A stretch of DNA of 20,797 nucleotides. It comes from an uncultured Veillonellaceae bacterium. Its GTDB lineage: Bacteria > Bacillota > Negativicutes > Veillonellales > Dialisteraceae. Under the pieces are notes generated by a model, which was not told the origin of the DNA, ran no database searches, and saw nothing but the letters and a program-made list of their open reading frames with translations. The stretch lies in assembly GCA_958439155.1 (NCBI GenBank), contig CAUBUJ010000013.1:1-20797 (forward strand). The letters run 5' to 3'. Made by a program: the position numbers and the translations under genes. Positions 1-7,349 of the stretch are shown one piece after another (the first letter of the stretch is position 1; each line of letters opens with the position of its first letter).

Positions 1-43
1 GGAAAGGCCTGCCTTCTCAATTCCTTTCCCATACTTTCTGTGA

Positions 44-49
44 TATGAT
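44..49 (+). promoter_or_regulatory. possible extended -10 box before the DUF2284 gene
   Basis: The hexamer TATGAT is preceded by TG at the extended -10 position (TGATATGAT). No convincing -35 hexamer is seen 17 bases upstream. It lies about 50 bases before the proposed start codon. This is a weak call. Confidence 0.3.
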
Positions 50-98
50 TTAAGAAATCCATATAATTCCATGTATGTTTCATGAAAGGGGAGATTTT

Positions 99-659
99 TT
101 GACAGAAGCAGATCAAAAGAAATTGGCAGAAAAAGCAAAGGAGCACGGCGCGTCTGCCGCGGTATGGGTGCCGGTTTCATCCATCCCCACCGGGCTTTGG
201 ACGCGGATGAAGTGCCAGTTCGGCTGCCCCAGCTACGGCATGACCCTCTGCTGCCCGCCGTACACGCCGGACGCGGATTTCATGAAGCACTTCCTCGGAG
301 AATATAAAGAATCCCTTCTCGTGCAGTACACCCTGCCTTTCCGCCCTGACACGGACGGAAAGCACTGGGAAACCTTCAACCGGCGCATGTCCAATGACAT
401 GACCCGCCTGGTGGCCGCTATAGAAAAGAACGCTTTTCTTCTGGGATACTACAAAGCGTTCGGCCTCAAAGCGGGGCGGTGCTATCTCTGCGAGACATGC
501 AATTTGAAGCACTGCGTCCATCCCGATCTGGCCCGGCCCGCGGCAGAAGCATGCGGCATCGACATGATGGCCCTCGCGAGAAACGCCGGCTTCTCCGCGC
601 ATATCTTAAAAGGGCCAGTACAGAACATCCAGGTCTACGGGCTGGTACTGGTGGAATAG
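99..659 (+). CDS. DUF2284 family cysteine-rich putative metal-binding protein
   Basis: This is a 186-residue soluble protein of the DUF2284 type; no biochemical function is known to me. Cysteines cluster as in metal-binding proteins: C39 and C43 (CQFGC), C51-C52 followed by two prolines (CCPP), then C128, C131, C134 and C139 (CYLCETCNLKHC), and C152. The N-terminal CxxxC/CCPP block and the C-terminal Cys cluster are the family hallmarks, and a metal or iron-sulfur site is the natural inference. There is no signal peptide or membrane segment. I place the start at TTG 99 because AAAGGGGAG at 85-93 sits 5 bases before it; the in-frame ATG at 75 lies upstream of that site and has no SD of its own. 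The gene appears monocistronic, with a repeat element following it. Confidence 0.8.
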   Translation: MTEADQKKLAEKAKEHGASAAVWVPVSSIPTGLWTRMKCQFGCPSYGMTLCCPPYTPDADFMKHFLGEYKESLLVQYTLPFRPDTDGKHWETFNRRMSNDMTRLVAAIEKNAFLLGYYKAFGLKAGRCYLCETCNLKHCVHPDLARPAAEACGIDMMALARNAGFSAHILKGPVQNIQVYGLVLVE

Positions 660-704
660 GGGAAATGCTGCCGCTGGCGTACCGCGTCATGACGCCTGTT
701 ACGG

Positions 705-753
705 AAGTCTGAGGTCTGGGGTCTGGGGTCTGAGGTCTGAGGTCTGAGGTCTG
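705..753 (+). repeat. tandem heptamer repeat, RGGTCTG x about 7
   Basis: Seven head-to-tail units of consensus RGGTCTG run from 705 to 753 (one variant AAGTCTG, then AGGTCTG and GGGTCTG units), followed by a degenerate eighth unit AGGCCAG at 754-760. The tract is part of the larger dispersed element at 705-841. Short tandem units like these can vary in copy number by slippage; that is inference here. Confidence 0.9.
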
Positions 754-841
754 AGGCCAGTCGGTGCCTCATGGGAGCGGAGTCTGAAGTCAGGAGTCTG
801 AAGAGGAAATAGGAAGGGCTTTTGATAGGCGGCTGCGCCGC
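705..841 (+). repeat. dispersed intergenic repeat element, copy 1
   Basis: The order of parts is: heptamer tract; a conserved core at 754-780 (AGGCCAGTCGGTGCCTCATG and following); further GTCTGAAG units; the phrase AGGAAATAGGAA; and a GC-rich near-palindrome GCGGCTGCGCCGC at 829-841. The same parts in the same order and orientation occur at 16009-16117. The core differs by about one base between copies. No credible protein is encoded; reading frames through it are low-complexity. It fills most of the 271-base gap between the DUF2284 gene and the TonB-C-like gene. Confidence 0.85.
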
Positions 842-930
842 ATCTCTGCGCTTTGCTCTTTGCGCTCTGCGCCCCATAGAAAAAACGAATCAATTTCATC
901 ATATACATATACACACCAAGGAGGATCATT

Positions 931-1647
931 ATGAAATCAGGGAAAATTTTTTTACTCACTTTGGCGCTTCTTGCTGCAGGCGGCTCGTCTTATGCGGCAA
1001 TTCCCGCGGAAGGGGTGTACCTCAATAAGGACGGCACCCCTGCCGCGGCAGAGGAGGCGGTGCCGGTGAAGGCATTGAAGACTCCCATGGCGCCGATGAG
1101 CGGAGCCGTTCTGTCCGCCATGGCCCTTCTTCCGCACAACCAGGCATCGGTTGTCGCTTTTACTGTCGATGAAGACGGACATGTGCGGGATCCGTCCATC
1201 GCGGCCAGTTCCGGCTCGGTGGTGCTCGATGAATACGCCATGACCAGCGTCTCCGGCTGGAGTTTTACCCCGGCCCGGCGGGGAGAGAAAGTGATCTCCT
1301 CTTCCGTCCAGGTGCCTGTGCGGTTTACGTCCAGCAAAGTCGCCGTACCTGCCGCTCCAAAAGAAACGTCTCTCAAAGACATGCCGGACGATCTGGCTCA
1401 GTTCCTCGCCTCCATTCCAAGCGGCGTGGATCTGTCCATCCAGTTCCACATTGACCGCGCCGGCCGGCAGGAGGGAAAAGCGGACATCGCAAAGCCTGAA
1501 GGATGGGGATATACAGAAAAGGAATGGAATGCCCTCCGCCAGTATGCGGCAGGCGCGGTGAAAGACTGGACCTTCACGGCGGCGCAGAATCCTGACGGGG
1601 ACCTGATCCGTTCTGATCTGTCCTATGTGATCCATCTCCCTGCGTAA
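931..1647 (+). CDS. exported protein with two TonB-C-like domains
   Basis: A 238-residue protein with a clear Sec signal peptide (MKSGK, hydrophobic stretch to about residue 20, likely cleavage after YA at 21-22). Residues about 73-133 match the TonB C-terminal domain pattern: a VxFTVDEDGHV strand, then SSGSVVLDEYAM, then VSGWSFTPARRG and a final VPVRF strand. Residues about 167-237 repeat this layout in diverged form (IQFHIDRAG, a QYAAGAVKDWTF helix-strand, then DLSYVIHL). It lacks the membrane anchor and proline-rich spacer of a true TonB, so energy transduction looks unlikely; a periplasmic or envelope role is inferred. Start chosen from AAGGAGG at 918-924, 6 bases before ATG. The next gene follows after 42 bases with no terminator seen, so the two may be co-transcribed. 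Confidence 0.8.
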   Translation: MKSGKIFLLTLALLAAGGSSYAAIPAEGVYLNKDGTPAAAEEAVPVKALKTPMAPMSGAVLSAMALLPHNQASVVAFTVDEDGHVRDPSIAASSGSVVLDEYAMTSVSGWSFTPARRGEKVISSSVQVPVRFTSSKVAVPAAPKETSLKDMPDDLAQFLASIPSGVDLSIQFHIDRAGRQEGKADIAKPEGWGYTEKEWNALRQYAAGAVKDWTFTAAQNPDGDLIRSDLSYVIHLPA

Positions 1648-1689
1648 CCTGTTTTGCTGCGGCATCATTTCATTGTTGAAAGGAGTCCT

Positions 1690-2616
1690 ATGCCTTTTAC
1701 GATCATCCGGGGCGATCTTCTCCGCATGAAAACGGACGCGGTAGTCACCTTTTCTGACAGCGCCGCCATCGGGTCTGGCAGGCCGGCGCCTCTGCCGCCC
1801 GGATCGGCCAGGCTCCAAAAAAGCGCCGGCCTGCCCGCCAAATTTGTGATCCGCGCAGGTTTCCCTGCCCGACAGAAAAGCTCTTCGGAAGAAGCGGCTA
1901 TCCTTATTTCCTGCTGCCAGGCGGCATTGGCCCTCTGCGCAGGGAAGAAGTGCAGGAGCGCTGCCTTTCCTCTGTCTCCCCTGGGCATGCCCGGCTGTCC
2001 CTCTCCAGAAGCGGCCCGTCTTGGACGGAGAACTTTTTATGAGGAACTATGCCGTCATGACCTGATGATCTTTCTTGTCCTTCCTCCCGAGGAAAGGTAC
2101 CGCCCGCAGAGTCCCTACCTTGCGGAAGCCGCTGCCTCCATGGCGCGGTATGGCGAGGCCTCCCCTCTTCCTGCTGCCGCGGCCATTCTCGGTACCATCA
2201 TGGCAGAACCTGCCGAAGGGGCTGCGCCGCTTCCTGCGGATCTCCAGGACGAATTGAACCATATGGACGAAAGTTTCTCTCATATGCTCTTCCGGAAAAT
2301 TGACGAAGCAGGCATGACCGATCCGGAATGTTACCACCGGGCCAATCTTGACAGGAAACTTTTCTCCAAGATCCGTTCAAACAGAAACTACCGCCCTTCG
2401 AAGGTGACCGCGGTGGCGCTTGCTCTCGCGCTCCGCCTGCCTCTGCCGGAATTCCGGGAATTTCTCGCCAAAGCAGGGTACTCCCTCTCCCGGTCCAGCC
2501 GGTTCGACATCATTGTGGAATTTTTCGTCCGCCGCGGCTGCTATGATGTGTTTGAAATCGACGACGTGCTTTTCGCCTGTGACCAGAAGCTCATCGCGCC
2601 GCAGTGCCGGCCATAA
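1690..2616 (+). CDS. degenerate macro-domain protein with C-terminal HTH-like domain
   Basis: 308 residues. The N-terminal part (about 1-133) starts FTIIRGDLLRMKTDAVV, the typical opening of ADP-ribose-binding macro domains, and keeps LPAKFVI (48-54) and a phosphate-loop-like AFPLSPLGMPGCPSPEAARL (92-111). The usual NAAN and glycine-rich GGGGVDGAI segments are replaced (TFSDSAAIGSG, then a proline-rich stretch), so ADP-ribose hydrolysis is doubtful. The C-terminal part (about 193-303) belongs to a domain common in Firmicutes beside macro or VWA proteins: ESFSHMLFRKIDEAGM, NLDRKLFSKIRSNRNYRPSK, then ALALRLPLPEFREFLAKAGY. It looks like an XRE-type helix-turn-helix and may bind nucleic acid (inference). 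Start ATG 1690 is preceded by AAAGGAG (1679-1685); an in-frame ATG at 1654 lacks an SD. Followed by a terminator, then the VWA gene. Confidence 0.75.
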   Translation: MPFTIIRGDLLRMKTDAVVTFSDSAAIGSGRPAPLPPGSARLQKSAGLPAKFVIRAGFPARQKSSSEEAAILISCCQAALALCAGKKCRSAAFPLSPLGMPGCPSPEAARLGRRTFYEELCRHDLMIFLVLPPEERYRPQSPYLAEAAASMARYGEASPLPAAAAILGTIMAEPAEGAAPLPADLQDELNHMDESFSHMLFRKIDEAGMTDPECYHRANLDRKLFSKIRSNRNYRPSKVTAVALALALRLPLPEFREFLAKAGYSLSRSSRFDIIVEFFVRRGCYDVFEIDDVLFACDQKLIAPQCRP

Positions 2617-2619
2617 ACA

Positions 2620-2652
2620 GGAAGCGCCCTTTCCGCAGGGTGCTTCCTTTTC
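2620..2652 (+). terminator. intrinsic terminator after the macro-like gene
   Basis: GGAAGCGCCC (2620-2629) pairs with GGGTGCTTCC (2638-2647) over 10 bp with one G-U, followed by TTTTC. It begins 4 bases after the stop codon. Confidence 0.85.
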
Positions 2653-2740
2653 ATTTGTCGCCTCCCATGCGACCATAGAGAATGAAATCTGCCCTATACT
2701 GAAGATACTTTAAAATTATCTTTTCTTACAGGAGGCAGCA

Positions 2741-3385
2741 ATGAACAGGAATCTCACAGAAATCGTTTTCATTCTCGACATGAGCGGCTCTATGGAGCCC
2801 CTCACGGCGGACACCATCGGCGGCTTCAACAGCCTGCTGACAAAACAGAAAAAGCAGCGCGGGCGCGCCATAGTATCGACCATTTTCTTCAATGACAGGA
2901 GCTATGTCATTCATGACCGGGAGGACATCCGCCAGATAGCGCCCCTCACCCCGCAGGACTACTGCCCGTCCGGGTGCACGGCGCTCCTTGACGCGGCAGG
3001 CGGCGCGATCCGCCATATAGAAACGGTCCACCGCTATGCCCGGACTTATGACGTGCCGGGGCATACCCTCTTCATCATCACCACCGACGGCATGGAAAAC
3101 GCCAGCACCCGGTACAGCCTTCGTGAGGTACGGCACATGATCAGCCAGGCGAAAGAGCGGCACTGGGAATTTCTTTTCCTCGGCGCCAACATTGACACAG
3201 AAGAAGCAGCCCGGTCCATGGGCATCGCTCCTGACCGGTGCGTCCAGTACCGGCCTGACGCGGAAGGAACCGCTCTCAATTTCGCCGTTCTCGGAGAAAC
3301 CCTCTGCCGCGTGCGGGAGGGACTCCCCCTCTCTGGAGACTGGAGCGCGGAGATTGAGGAAGATCTGCGGAAACGGGGCAGATAA
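2741..3385 (+). CDS. VWA domain protein (TerY-like) with intact MIDAS site
   Basis: 214 residues, almost entirely one von Willebrand factor A domain. The metal-ion-dependent adhesion site is complete: DMSGSM with D13, S15 and S17, T80 in GCTALLD, and D116 in ITTDGMEN. Such domains bind Mg2+ and a protein partner. The family is cytoplasmic; no signal peptide or membrane segment is present. The C-terminal half (WEFLFLGANIDTEEAARSMG, then EGTALNF) is conserved among Firmicute homologues as I recall them. AGGAGG at 2730-2735, 5 bases before ATG, fixes the start. A -10-like TATACT lies at 2695-2700 without a clear -35. It sits just downstream of the macro-like gene, which is separated from it by a terminator. 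No TerC/TerD, kinase or phosphatase gene is nearby, so a tellurium-resistance role is not supported. Partner and process are unknown. Confidence 0.85.
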   Translation: MNRNLTEIVFILDMSGSMEPLTADTIGGFNSLLTKQKKQRGRAIVSTIFFNDRSYVIHDREDIRQIAPLTPQDYCPSGCTALLDAAGGAIRHIETVHRYARTYDVPGHTLFIITTDGMENASTRYSLREVRHMISQAKERHWEFLFLGANIDTEEAARSMGIAPDRCVQYRPDAEGTALNFAVLGETLCRVREGLPLSGDWSAEIEEDLRKRGR

Positions 3386-3412
3386 GCGCTGCCCCGCCGG
3401 AAAGCAGGCACG

Positions 3413-3451
3413 AAAAAAGCAGGAACGCCTTGGTTCCTGCTCTTTTCTTTT
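3413..3451. terminator. bidirectional terminator between convergent VWA and Sel1 genes
   Basis: AGCAGGAAC (3418-3426) and GTTCCTGCT (3433-3441) form a perfect 9-bp stem with a 6-base loop. A T-rich run follows on the + strand (3441-3451), and six A's precede it (3413-3418), giving a T run for the - strand. It can serve both the VWA gene and the Sel1-repeat gene. Confidence 0.9.
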
Positions 3452-4508
3452 ACAATTCGTAGTTGTAATCTTCCTTCAGCGTATGAATGGCGCCGGCGTC
3501 TCCCCGGAGGGCCGCTTTGATGAGCCAGGACATGGCCTTTTGCTCATCTTTCTCTATGCCTTCCCCCATGGCATAGGCATAGCCCAGGCGGGCCATGGCA
3601 AAGGCATCTCCTTTTCCCGCCGCTTTCTGGTAGAGAGCGACAGCTTTCCCAATATCCGCCGCCGTGCCCATCCCCGACTCATAGCAGAGGCCGAGGGCCG
3701 TTTCCGCCGCAGGGATCTCGCGGCGCGCCGCCCTGGTAAAGCAGGCGAAAGCCCGCTCACCATGGCCTTTCCTGCGGTCACGATTGCGGTAGGTTTCCCC
3801 GAGCGTCAAGAACGCTTCGTCATTTCCCATGGCTTCTGCTTCGGCGGCCATATCCATCGCGCGGTCATCATCCACCCGTCCTGCGGCGCCGCTGGCGTAT
3901 TCTCCGGCGGCAACGGACAAAAAGGCCTTCAAGGTTTCTTTCCCATCCTCAGCCCCTTCGGCAAGGCCTTTCCGTATCCACATTTCCGCTTCTGCCAGAT
4001 CTTTCGGCGCCGCTTCCCCCTGGGCATAAAACATGCCTGTCATGAGCATCGCCGAGGGAATGCCCCGCTCCGCAGCAAGGCGGTAATTCTCAAAAGCCCG
4101 CGCCGGGTTGACCCGGCCCAGCATGCCCTCGTCATACATCCGGCCCAGCGCTTCCGAGGCCTCTCCGCTTCCGCCGTCGCTGGCCTCTTCAAAACATTTC
4201 CGCGCTTTCCGCACATTGGGCCGGCCCCCGGCAACGCCCCGGAGATAGAGCCGGCCCAGGTGGAGCGCCGCGTCTACATCGCCGTAAGAGGCGCTGATTT
4301 CATAATAGAGCCGGGCCCGTTCCTCATCACGGGGCACGCCCTTCCCTGTCTCAAAACGTTGGGCGAGCACGCAGATTTCTCCTGCCGCTTCCAAAGCGCC
4401 CATATTGGCGGCTTTGCGGAAATAGGTGACCGCCTCTTCGTAGCGTTCCAAATGGACAGAGTCCTGCCCCATGGCATAGTAATATTCCAGCATCCGGTCG
4501 GAAGCCAT
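3450..4508 (-). CDS. Sel1-like repeat protein (TPR superfamily)
   Basis: 352 residues with no signal peptide, so probably cytoplasmic. It is built of degenerate 36-residue Sel1-like helical repeats, clearest at about 80-116, 117-152, 153-189, 233-268, 269-304 and 305-340. Each has the ALGxxYxxG...KAxxxYxKAAxxGxxxA rhythm. The N-terminal AVTYFRKAANMGA is a further repeat. Such solenoids are scaffolds for protein-protein contacts; no enzyme domain is attached. The gene starts 48 bases after the korB stop on the same strand with no terminator seen between, so it is likely the last gene of the kor transcript. The SD is an oligo-G tract (CCCCCC on + at 4516-4521) 7 bases before ATG. The partner is not identifiable; the gene order makes Kor a candidate but does not prove it. 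Confidence 0.8.
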   Translation of the reverse strand: MASDRMLEYYYAMGQDSVHLERYEEAVTYFRKAANMGALEAAGEICVLAQRFETGKGVPRDEERARLYYEISASYGDVDAALHLGRLYLRGVAGGRPNVRKARKCFEEASDGGSGEASEALGRMYDEGMLGRVNPARAFENYRLAAERGIPSAMLMTGMFYAQGEAAPKDLAEAEMWIRKGLAEGAEDGKETLKAFLSVAAGEYASGAAGRVDDDRAMDMAAEAEAMGNDEAFLTLGETYRNRDRRKGHGERAFACFTRAARREIPAAETALGLCYESGMGTAADIGKAVALYQKAAGKGDAFAMARLGYAYAMGEGIEKDEQKAMSWLIKAALRGDAGAIHTLKEDYNYEL

Positions 4509-4556
4509 TCCTCATCCCCCCTTGCGCGTAGGAAATGGAGCGCCCCGGGAAAGCGC

Positions 4557-5423
4557 TTACTTGAATTCCGCGATGAGCCCTTCAAAGAGCTCATCCGATG
4601 GTTTTTCTACATGATCCGCCAGAATCCGTCCTGCTGCCGGCGTGATGTCCCCGAAGGGGAGTACCCCTTTTTCCTCATAAATGACGCCGGTCACGAGGCT
4701 GTCAAATTCTGAGAGAATCCCATAGGCCTGGGCCTTGCTTTCCGGGCTGTAATTCGGCCGGACGTCGCTGATTTTCTTCACGTGCTGCATGTACCACTGG
4801 GCGGTATTGAATTTATTGAACGATACGCAGGGCGTGAAAATATTCACATAGGAAAATCCTTTGTGGTCGATCGCCTTTTCAATAATGTCCATGAGCTGGC
4901 GCCCGTCCAGCGCGGAAGCCTGGGCCACAAAAGTGCATCCCGCGGCGATCGCCATGGAGAGCGCGTCAAGGGGCGTCTCCGGATTGCCGTCCGGCGTGGT
5001 TTTCGTGACGAAGCCCTTGCTCGACGCCGGGCTGGTCTGGCCCTTGGTAAGGCCGTACACCTGGTTGTCGAAAACGAGGTAAGTCAGGTCCATATTCCGC
5101 TTCATGGCGTGCATGGCGTGTCCCAGGCCGATGGCGTAGGAATCGCCGTCGCCGGAGCAGACGATGGTGTGAAGCCCTTCGTTGGCGCACTTGATGCCCT
5201 GGGCGAAGGGCAGGGACCGGCCATGGGTGGTGTGGGCGCCGTAGCAGTAATGATAGCCGCCGATGCGGGAAGAGCAGCCGATGCCGGAAATGAGGGCGAT
5301 CGACTCAAAAGGCCATCCTTTTTTCGCGCACACCGCGGCGATGGCGTTCTGAATGCCGTAGTCGCCGCATCCAGGGCACCAGTTCGGAATAATTTTATTT
5401 TTATAATCTCTCGGTGAAGCCAT
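4557..5423 (-). CDS. korB: 2-oxoacid:ferredoxin oxidoreductase, beta subunit (TPP-binding)
   Basis: 288 residues, the normal length for Kor-type beta subunits. It binds thiamine diphosphate and a [4Fe-4S] cluster and, with KorA, converts a 2-oxoacid plus CoA to acyl-CoA and CO2 while reducing ferredoxin in the cytoplasm. Visible features: CPGCG with C16 and C19, C50 in SGIGCSSR and C199 in FTPC, the four expected cluster ligands; the TPP motif GDGDSYAIGLGH from residue 91 to DNQVYGLTKGQ (119-129); and the TSPAS segment after it. ATG at 5423 lies 2 bases beyond the korA stop, so the two are translationally coupled. Substrate (2-oxoglutarate versus pyruvate or branched-chain 2-oxoacids) cannot be settled by eye; the symbol reflects family resemblance. 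Confidence 0.9.
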   Translation of the reverse strand: MASPRDYKNKIIPNWCPGCGDYGIQNAIAAVCAKKGWPFESIALISGIGCSSRIGGYHYCYGAHTTHGRSLPFAQGIKCANEGLHTIVCSGDGDSYAIGLGHAMHAMKRNMDLTYLVFDNQVYGLTKGQTSPASSKGFVTKTTPDGNPETPLDALSMAIAAGCTFVAQASALDGRQLMDIIEKAIDHKGFSYVNIFTPCVSFNKFNTAQWYMQHVKKISDVRPNYSPESKAQAYGILSEFDSLVTGVIYEEKGVLPFGDITPAAGRILADHVEKPSDELFEGLIAEFK

Positions 5424-5425
5424 TC

Positions 5426-7171
5426 TCAGAGAACCTCCTTTGCTTTTTCCACAATCGCTGATGCCGTGAAGGGCGTGCCGTCATACCGCAGGAGTGACAG
5501 CAGCTTGTCATGGCAGTCAAAATGGATGGCAAAGAGTTCCCGCAGCTGGGCGGTGAGGTTTTCTTCCACAATGAGCACTTTTTTCGCCCCTTCGATGTAA
5601 GGACGGAGTTCCTCTGCCGGGAACGGTGAGAGGAGCCGCAGATGGAGGTGGTTCACCTTCGCGCCGCCGGCGGCCAGTTCCGCTTCCGCTTCCTCGATGG
5701 CGCCGTTGGTGGAGGCGATGCCGATGAGGAGGAGATCGGTGTCGGTCTCTTCATGGGACAATGTGAAAGGCTGGATCGCTTTGGATACGGCGGCGAATTT
5801 TCTATGACGCTTTTCTATTTCCATCACCCGGTCCGCCGGGCCTTCCGCAGGCTTGCCGTAGGTATTGTGCTCCAGGCCCGTGGAAAGGAACATGCCGTTT
5901 TTAGTGCCGGGAATGGTTCTTGGGGAAATGCCGTCTTCGCTGTCTGCGAAACGGTCGAAATAGACGCCCTTCGGGAGGTCCGGCAGCCCTTCCCGGAGGA
6001 GCTTGCCCCGGCGGATGGGAATCCGGTGCGGGTCAAGGACCGGCACGGACTGTTTGCACATGCCGAACTGGAGATCCGACAGGAGAATCACCGGCGTCTG
6101 GAATTCTTCCGCCAGGTTGAACGCTTCCTGGGTGATGTAGAAGCAGTCTTCAATGCTCGCCGCAGCGAGGACGATTTTTTCCGCGTCTCCGTGGCCTGCG
6201 CCGACAGCGTAGCGGATATCGCTCTGCTCGACCTTGGTGGCCATCCCTGTGGAGGGGCCGGCGCGCATCACGTCAATGATGACCACTGGAATTTCCGCCA
6301 TCACCGCCATGGAGATCGCTTCTGCCATGAGGGAGAGCCCGGGGCCGCTGGTAGCGGTGAAAGCACGTGTGCCTGCATAGCCGGCGCCCATGGCCATCAT
6401 CACTGACGAAAGCTCGTCTTCCGTCTGCACCACTGTACCCTTCGTCTGGTGGAGCACTTTGATCATGTATTCCATGATTTCCGTAGCCGGCGTAATCGGG
6501 TAGGACGCCATGAAACGGCTCCCTGCGGCGATCGCGCCAAGGGCGGCTGCTTCATTGCCGAGAAGATAGAGCTGCTCCCGTTTTTCCGGCGCCGCCAGTT
6601 TCCCGATCGTATCGGCCCCCTGGAGCGCTTCCCTCGCTTTATCGTAACCTTCCGCGAAGACTGCTTTATTTTCTTCTACCACTTCCGCGCCTTTTTTGCC
6701 GAACCGGTCTGCGATGAACTGGTAAAAAGGATCCTTCGGAAAGCCCAGGAGCCCTGCAGACATGCCGAGGGCGGCGATATTCTTCATCTGCATGGAGCCG
6801 TGGGCCTTGGCGATTTCCGTAATGGGCAGAGCCAGGAATATGCGGCCTGTATGGGCCTCCACTTTCGGACGGAATGCTGCGTCTGCCAGAATGACGCCGC
6901 CTTCCCGGACTTCGGCGAAATGCTTGTCAATGGTTTCCTGATCGAGCGCCACCAGGCAGTCCACCCGCTCTCCGATGGTGGCCACTGGTTTGGCAGCAAT
7001 GCGCAGGGCGATTGTGGTATGACCGCCTTTGATTCGGGACGCGAAGAGACGCTGGCTGAAAAGAGAGTATCCTTCCTGCGCGAGCACCCGGCCCAGGATT
7101 TCGCCGCACGATTCGACGCCCTGGCCCTGCTGTCCGCCCATCTTCCAGATAAAATCACGCTTTGTTTCCAA
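5426..7171 (-). CDS. korA: 2-oxoacid:ferredoxin oxidoreductase, fused gamma-alpha subunit
   Basis: 581 residues from TTG 7171. The first 190 or so residues are the gamma domain (WKMGGQQGQGVES near 10-21, then SRIKGGH), which takes part in CoA and subunit interactions in this enzyme superfamily. The alpha domain follows with YPITPATEIMEYM (224-236), TSGPGLSLMAEA (274-285) and RAGPSTGMATKVEQSD (303-318). This gamma-alpha fusion is the usual layout of KorA/OAFO-type enzymes. A longer reading frame to 7336 exists, but AGGAGG (7179-7184 on +) lies 7 bases before TTG 7171, and the resulting N terminus (METKRDFIWKMGG) matches the family. The upstream extension is low in family resemblance. It is the first gene of a probable korA-korB-sel1 transcript. 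No separate delta/ferredoxin subunit gene is adjacent. Confidence 0.9.
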   Translation of the reverse strand: METKRDFIWKMGGQQGQGVESCGEILGRVLAQEGYSLFSQRLFASRIKGGHTTIALRIAAKPVATIGERVDCLVALDQETIDKHFAEVREGGVILADAAFRPKVEAHTGRIFLALPITEIAKAHGSMQMKNIAALGMSAGLLGFPKDPFYQFIADRFGKKGAEVVEENKAVFAEGYDKAREALQGADTIGKLAAPEKREQLYLLGNEAAALGAIAAGSRFMASYPITPATEIMEYMIKVLHQTKGTVVQTEDELSSVMMAMGAGYAGTRAFTATSGPGLSLMAEAISMAVMAEIPVVIIDVMRAGPSTGMATKVEQSDIRYAVGAGHGDAEKIVLAAASIEDCFYITQEAFNLAEEFQTPVILLSDLQFGMCKQSVPVLDPHRIPIRRGKLLREGLPDLPKGVYFDRFADSEDGISPRTIPGTKNGMFLSTGLEHNTYGKPAEGPADRVMEIEKRHRKFAAVSKAIQPFTLSHEETDTDLLLIGIASTNGAIEEAEAELAAGGAKVNHLHLRLLSPFPAEELRPYIEGAKKVLIVEENLTAQLRELFAIHFDCHDKLLSLLRYDGTPFTASAIVEKAKEVL

Positions 7172-7214
7172 TCTGTTTCCTCCTAATGATGCACTGGTCC
7201 GCCATTTCCGCGCG

Positions 7215-7237
7215 AAAAAGCAGGGATGGCCCATCCC
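7215..7237 (-). terminator. terminator-like hairpin in the korA leader
   Basis: On the - strand GGGATG (7237-7232), loop GGC, CATCCC (7228-7223), then TGC and TTTTT (7219-7215). The 6-bp stem with a 3-base loop is short, so this may be an attenuator or only chance. It lies between the proposed promoter and the TTG start. Confidence 0.4.
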
Positions 7238-7349
7238 GCCGGTCTCTTTCCGCCTCTTTGCGGACGTCTGCGGAGCTCTGCCCCGCGATCTATGCATTTG
7301 TACAGGCACGGAAAATCTGCCGATTCCCGCTGCCATATTGATTTTCTTT

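Noticed and set aside
1..29. Inverted repeat GGAAAGG / CCTTTCC at the left edge as a terminator of an upstream gene
   Set aside because: No T run follows, and the upstream context is outside the window.
705..760. CRISPR-like short repeats
   Set aside because: Units are 7 bases, directly abutting, with no spacers and no cas gene in the window.
635..959. Reading frames through the heptamer tract giving repetitive proteins (RPQTSD-type repeats)
   Set aside because: They are translations of the 7-base DNA repeat, with no SD and no recognisable family; the DNA element repeats elsewhere in the window independent of frame.
1654..1689. Upstream ATG start of the macro-like gene
   Set aside because: AAAGGAG lies before ATG 1690, and macro domains begin at that position; the 12 extra residues have no support.
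2741..3385. Tellurium-resistance (ter) operon
   Set aside because: Only the VWA domain resembles TerY; no TerB, TerC, TerD or TerZ gene is present.
3192..4712. Long + strand open frame opposite the Sel1 gene and the 3' part of korB
   Set aside because: It is antisense to well-supported genes, lacks family resemblance and arises from GC-rich codon bias.
7172..7336. N-terminal extension of KorA to an upstream ATG
   Set aside because: No SD at that ATG, the residues do not resemble the family, and AGGAGG precedes TTG 7171 at ideal spacing.
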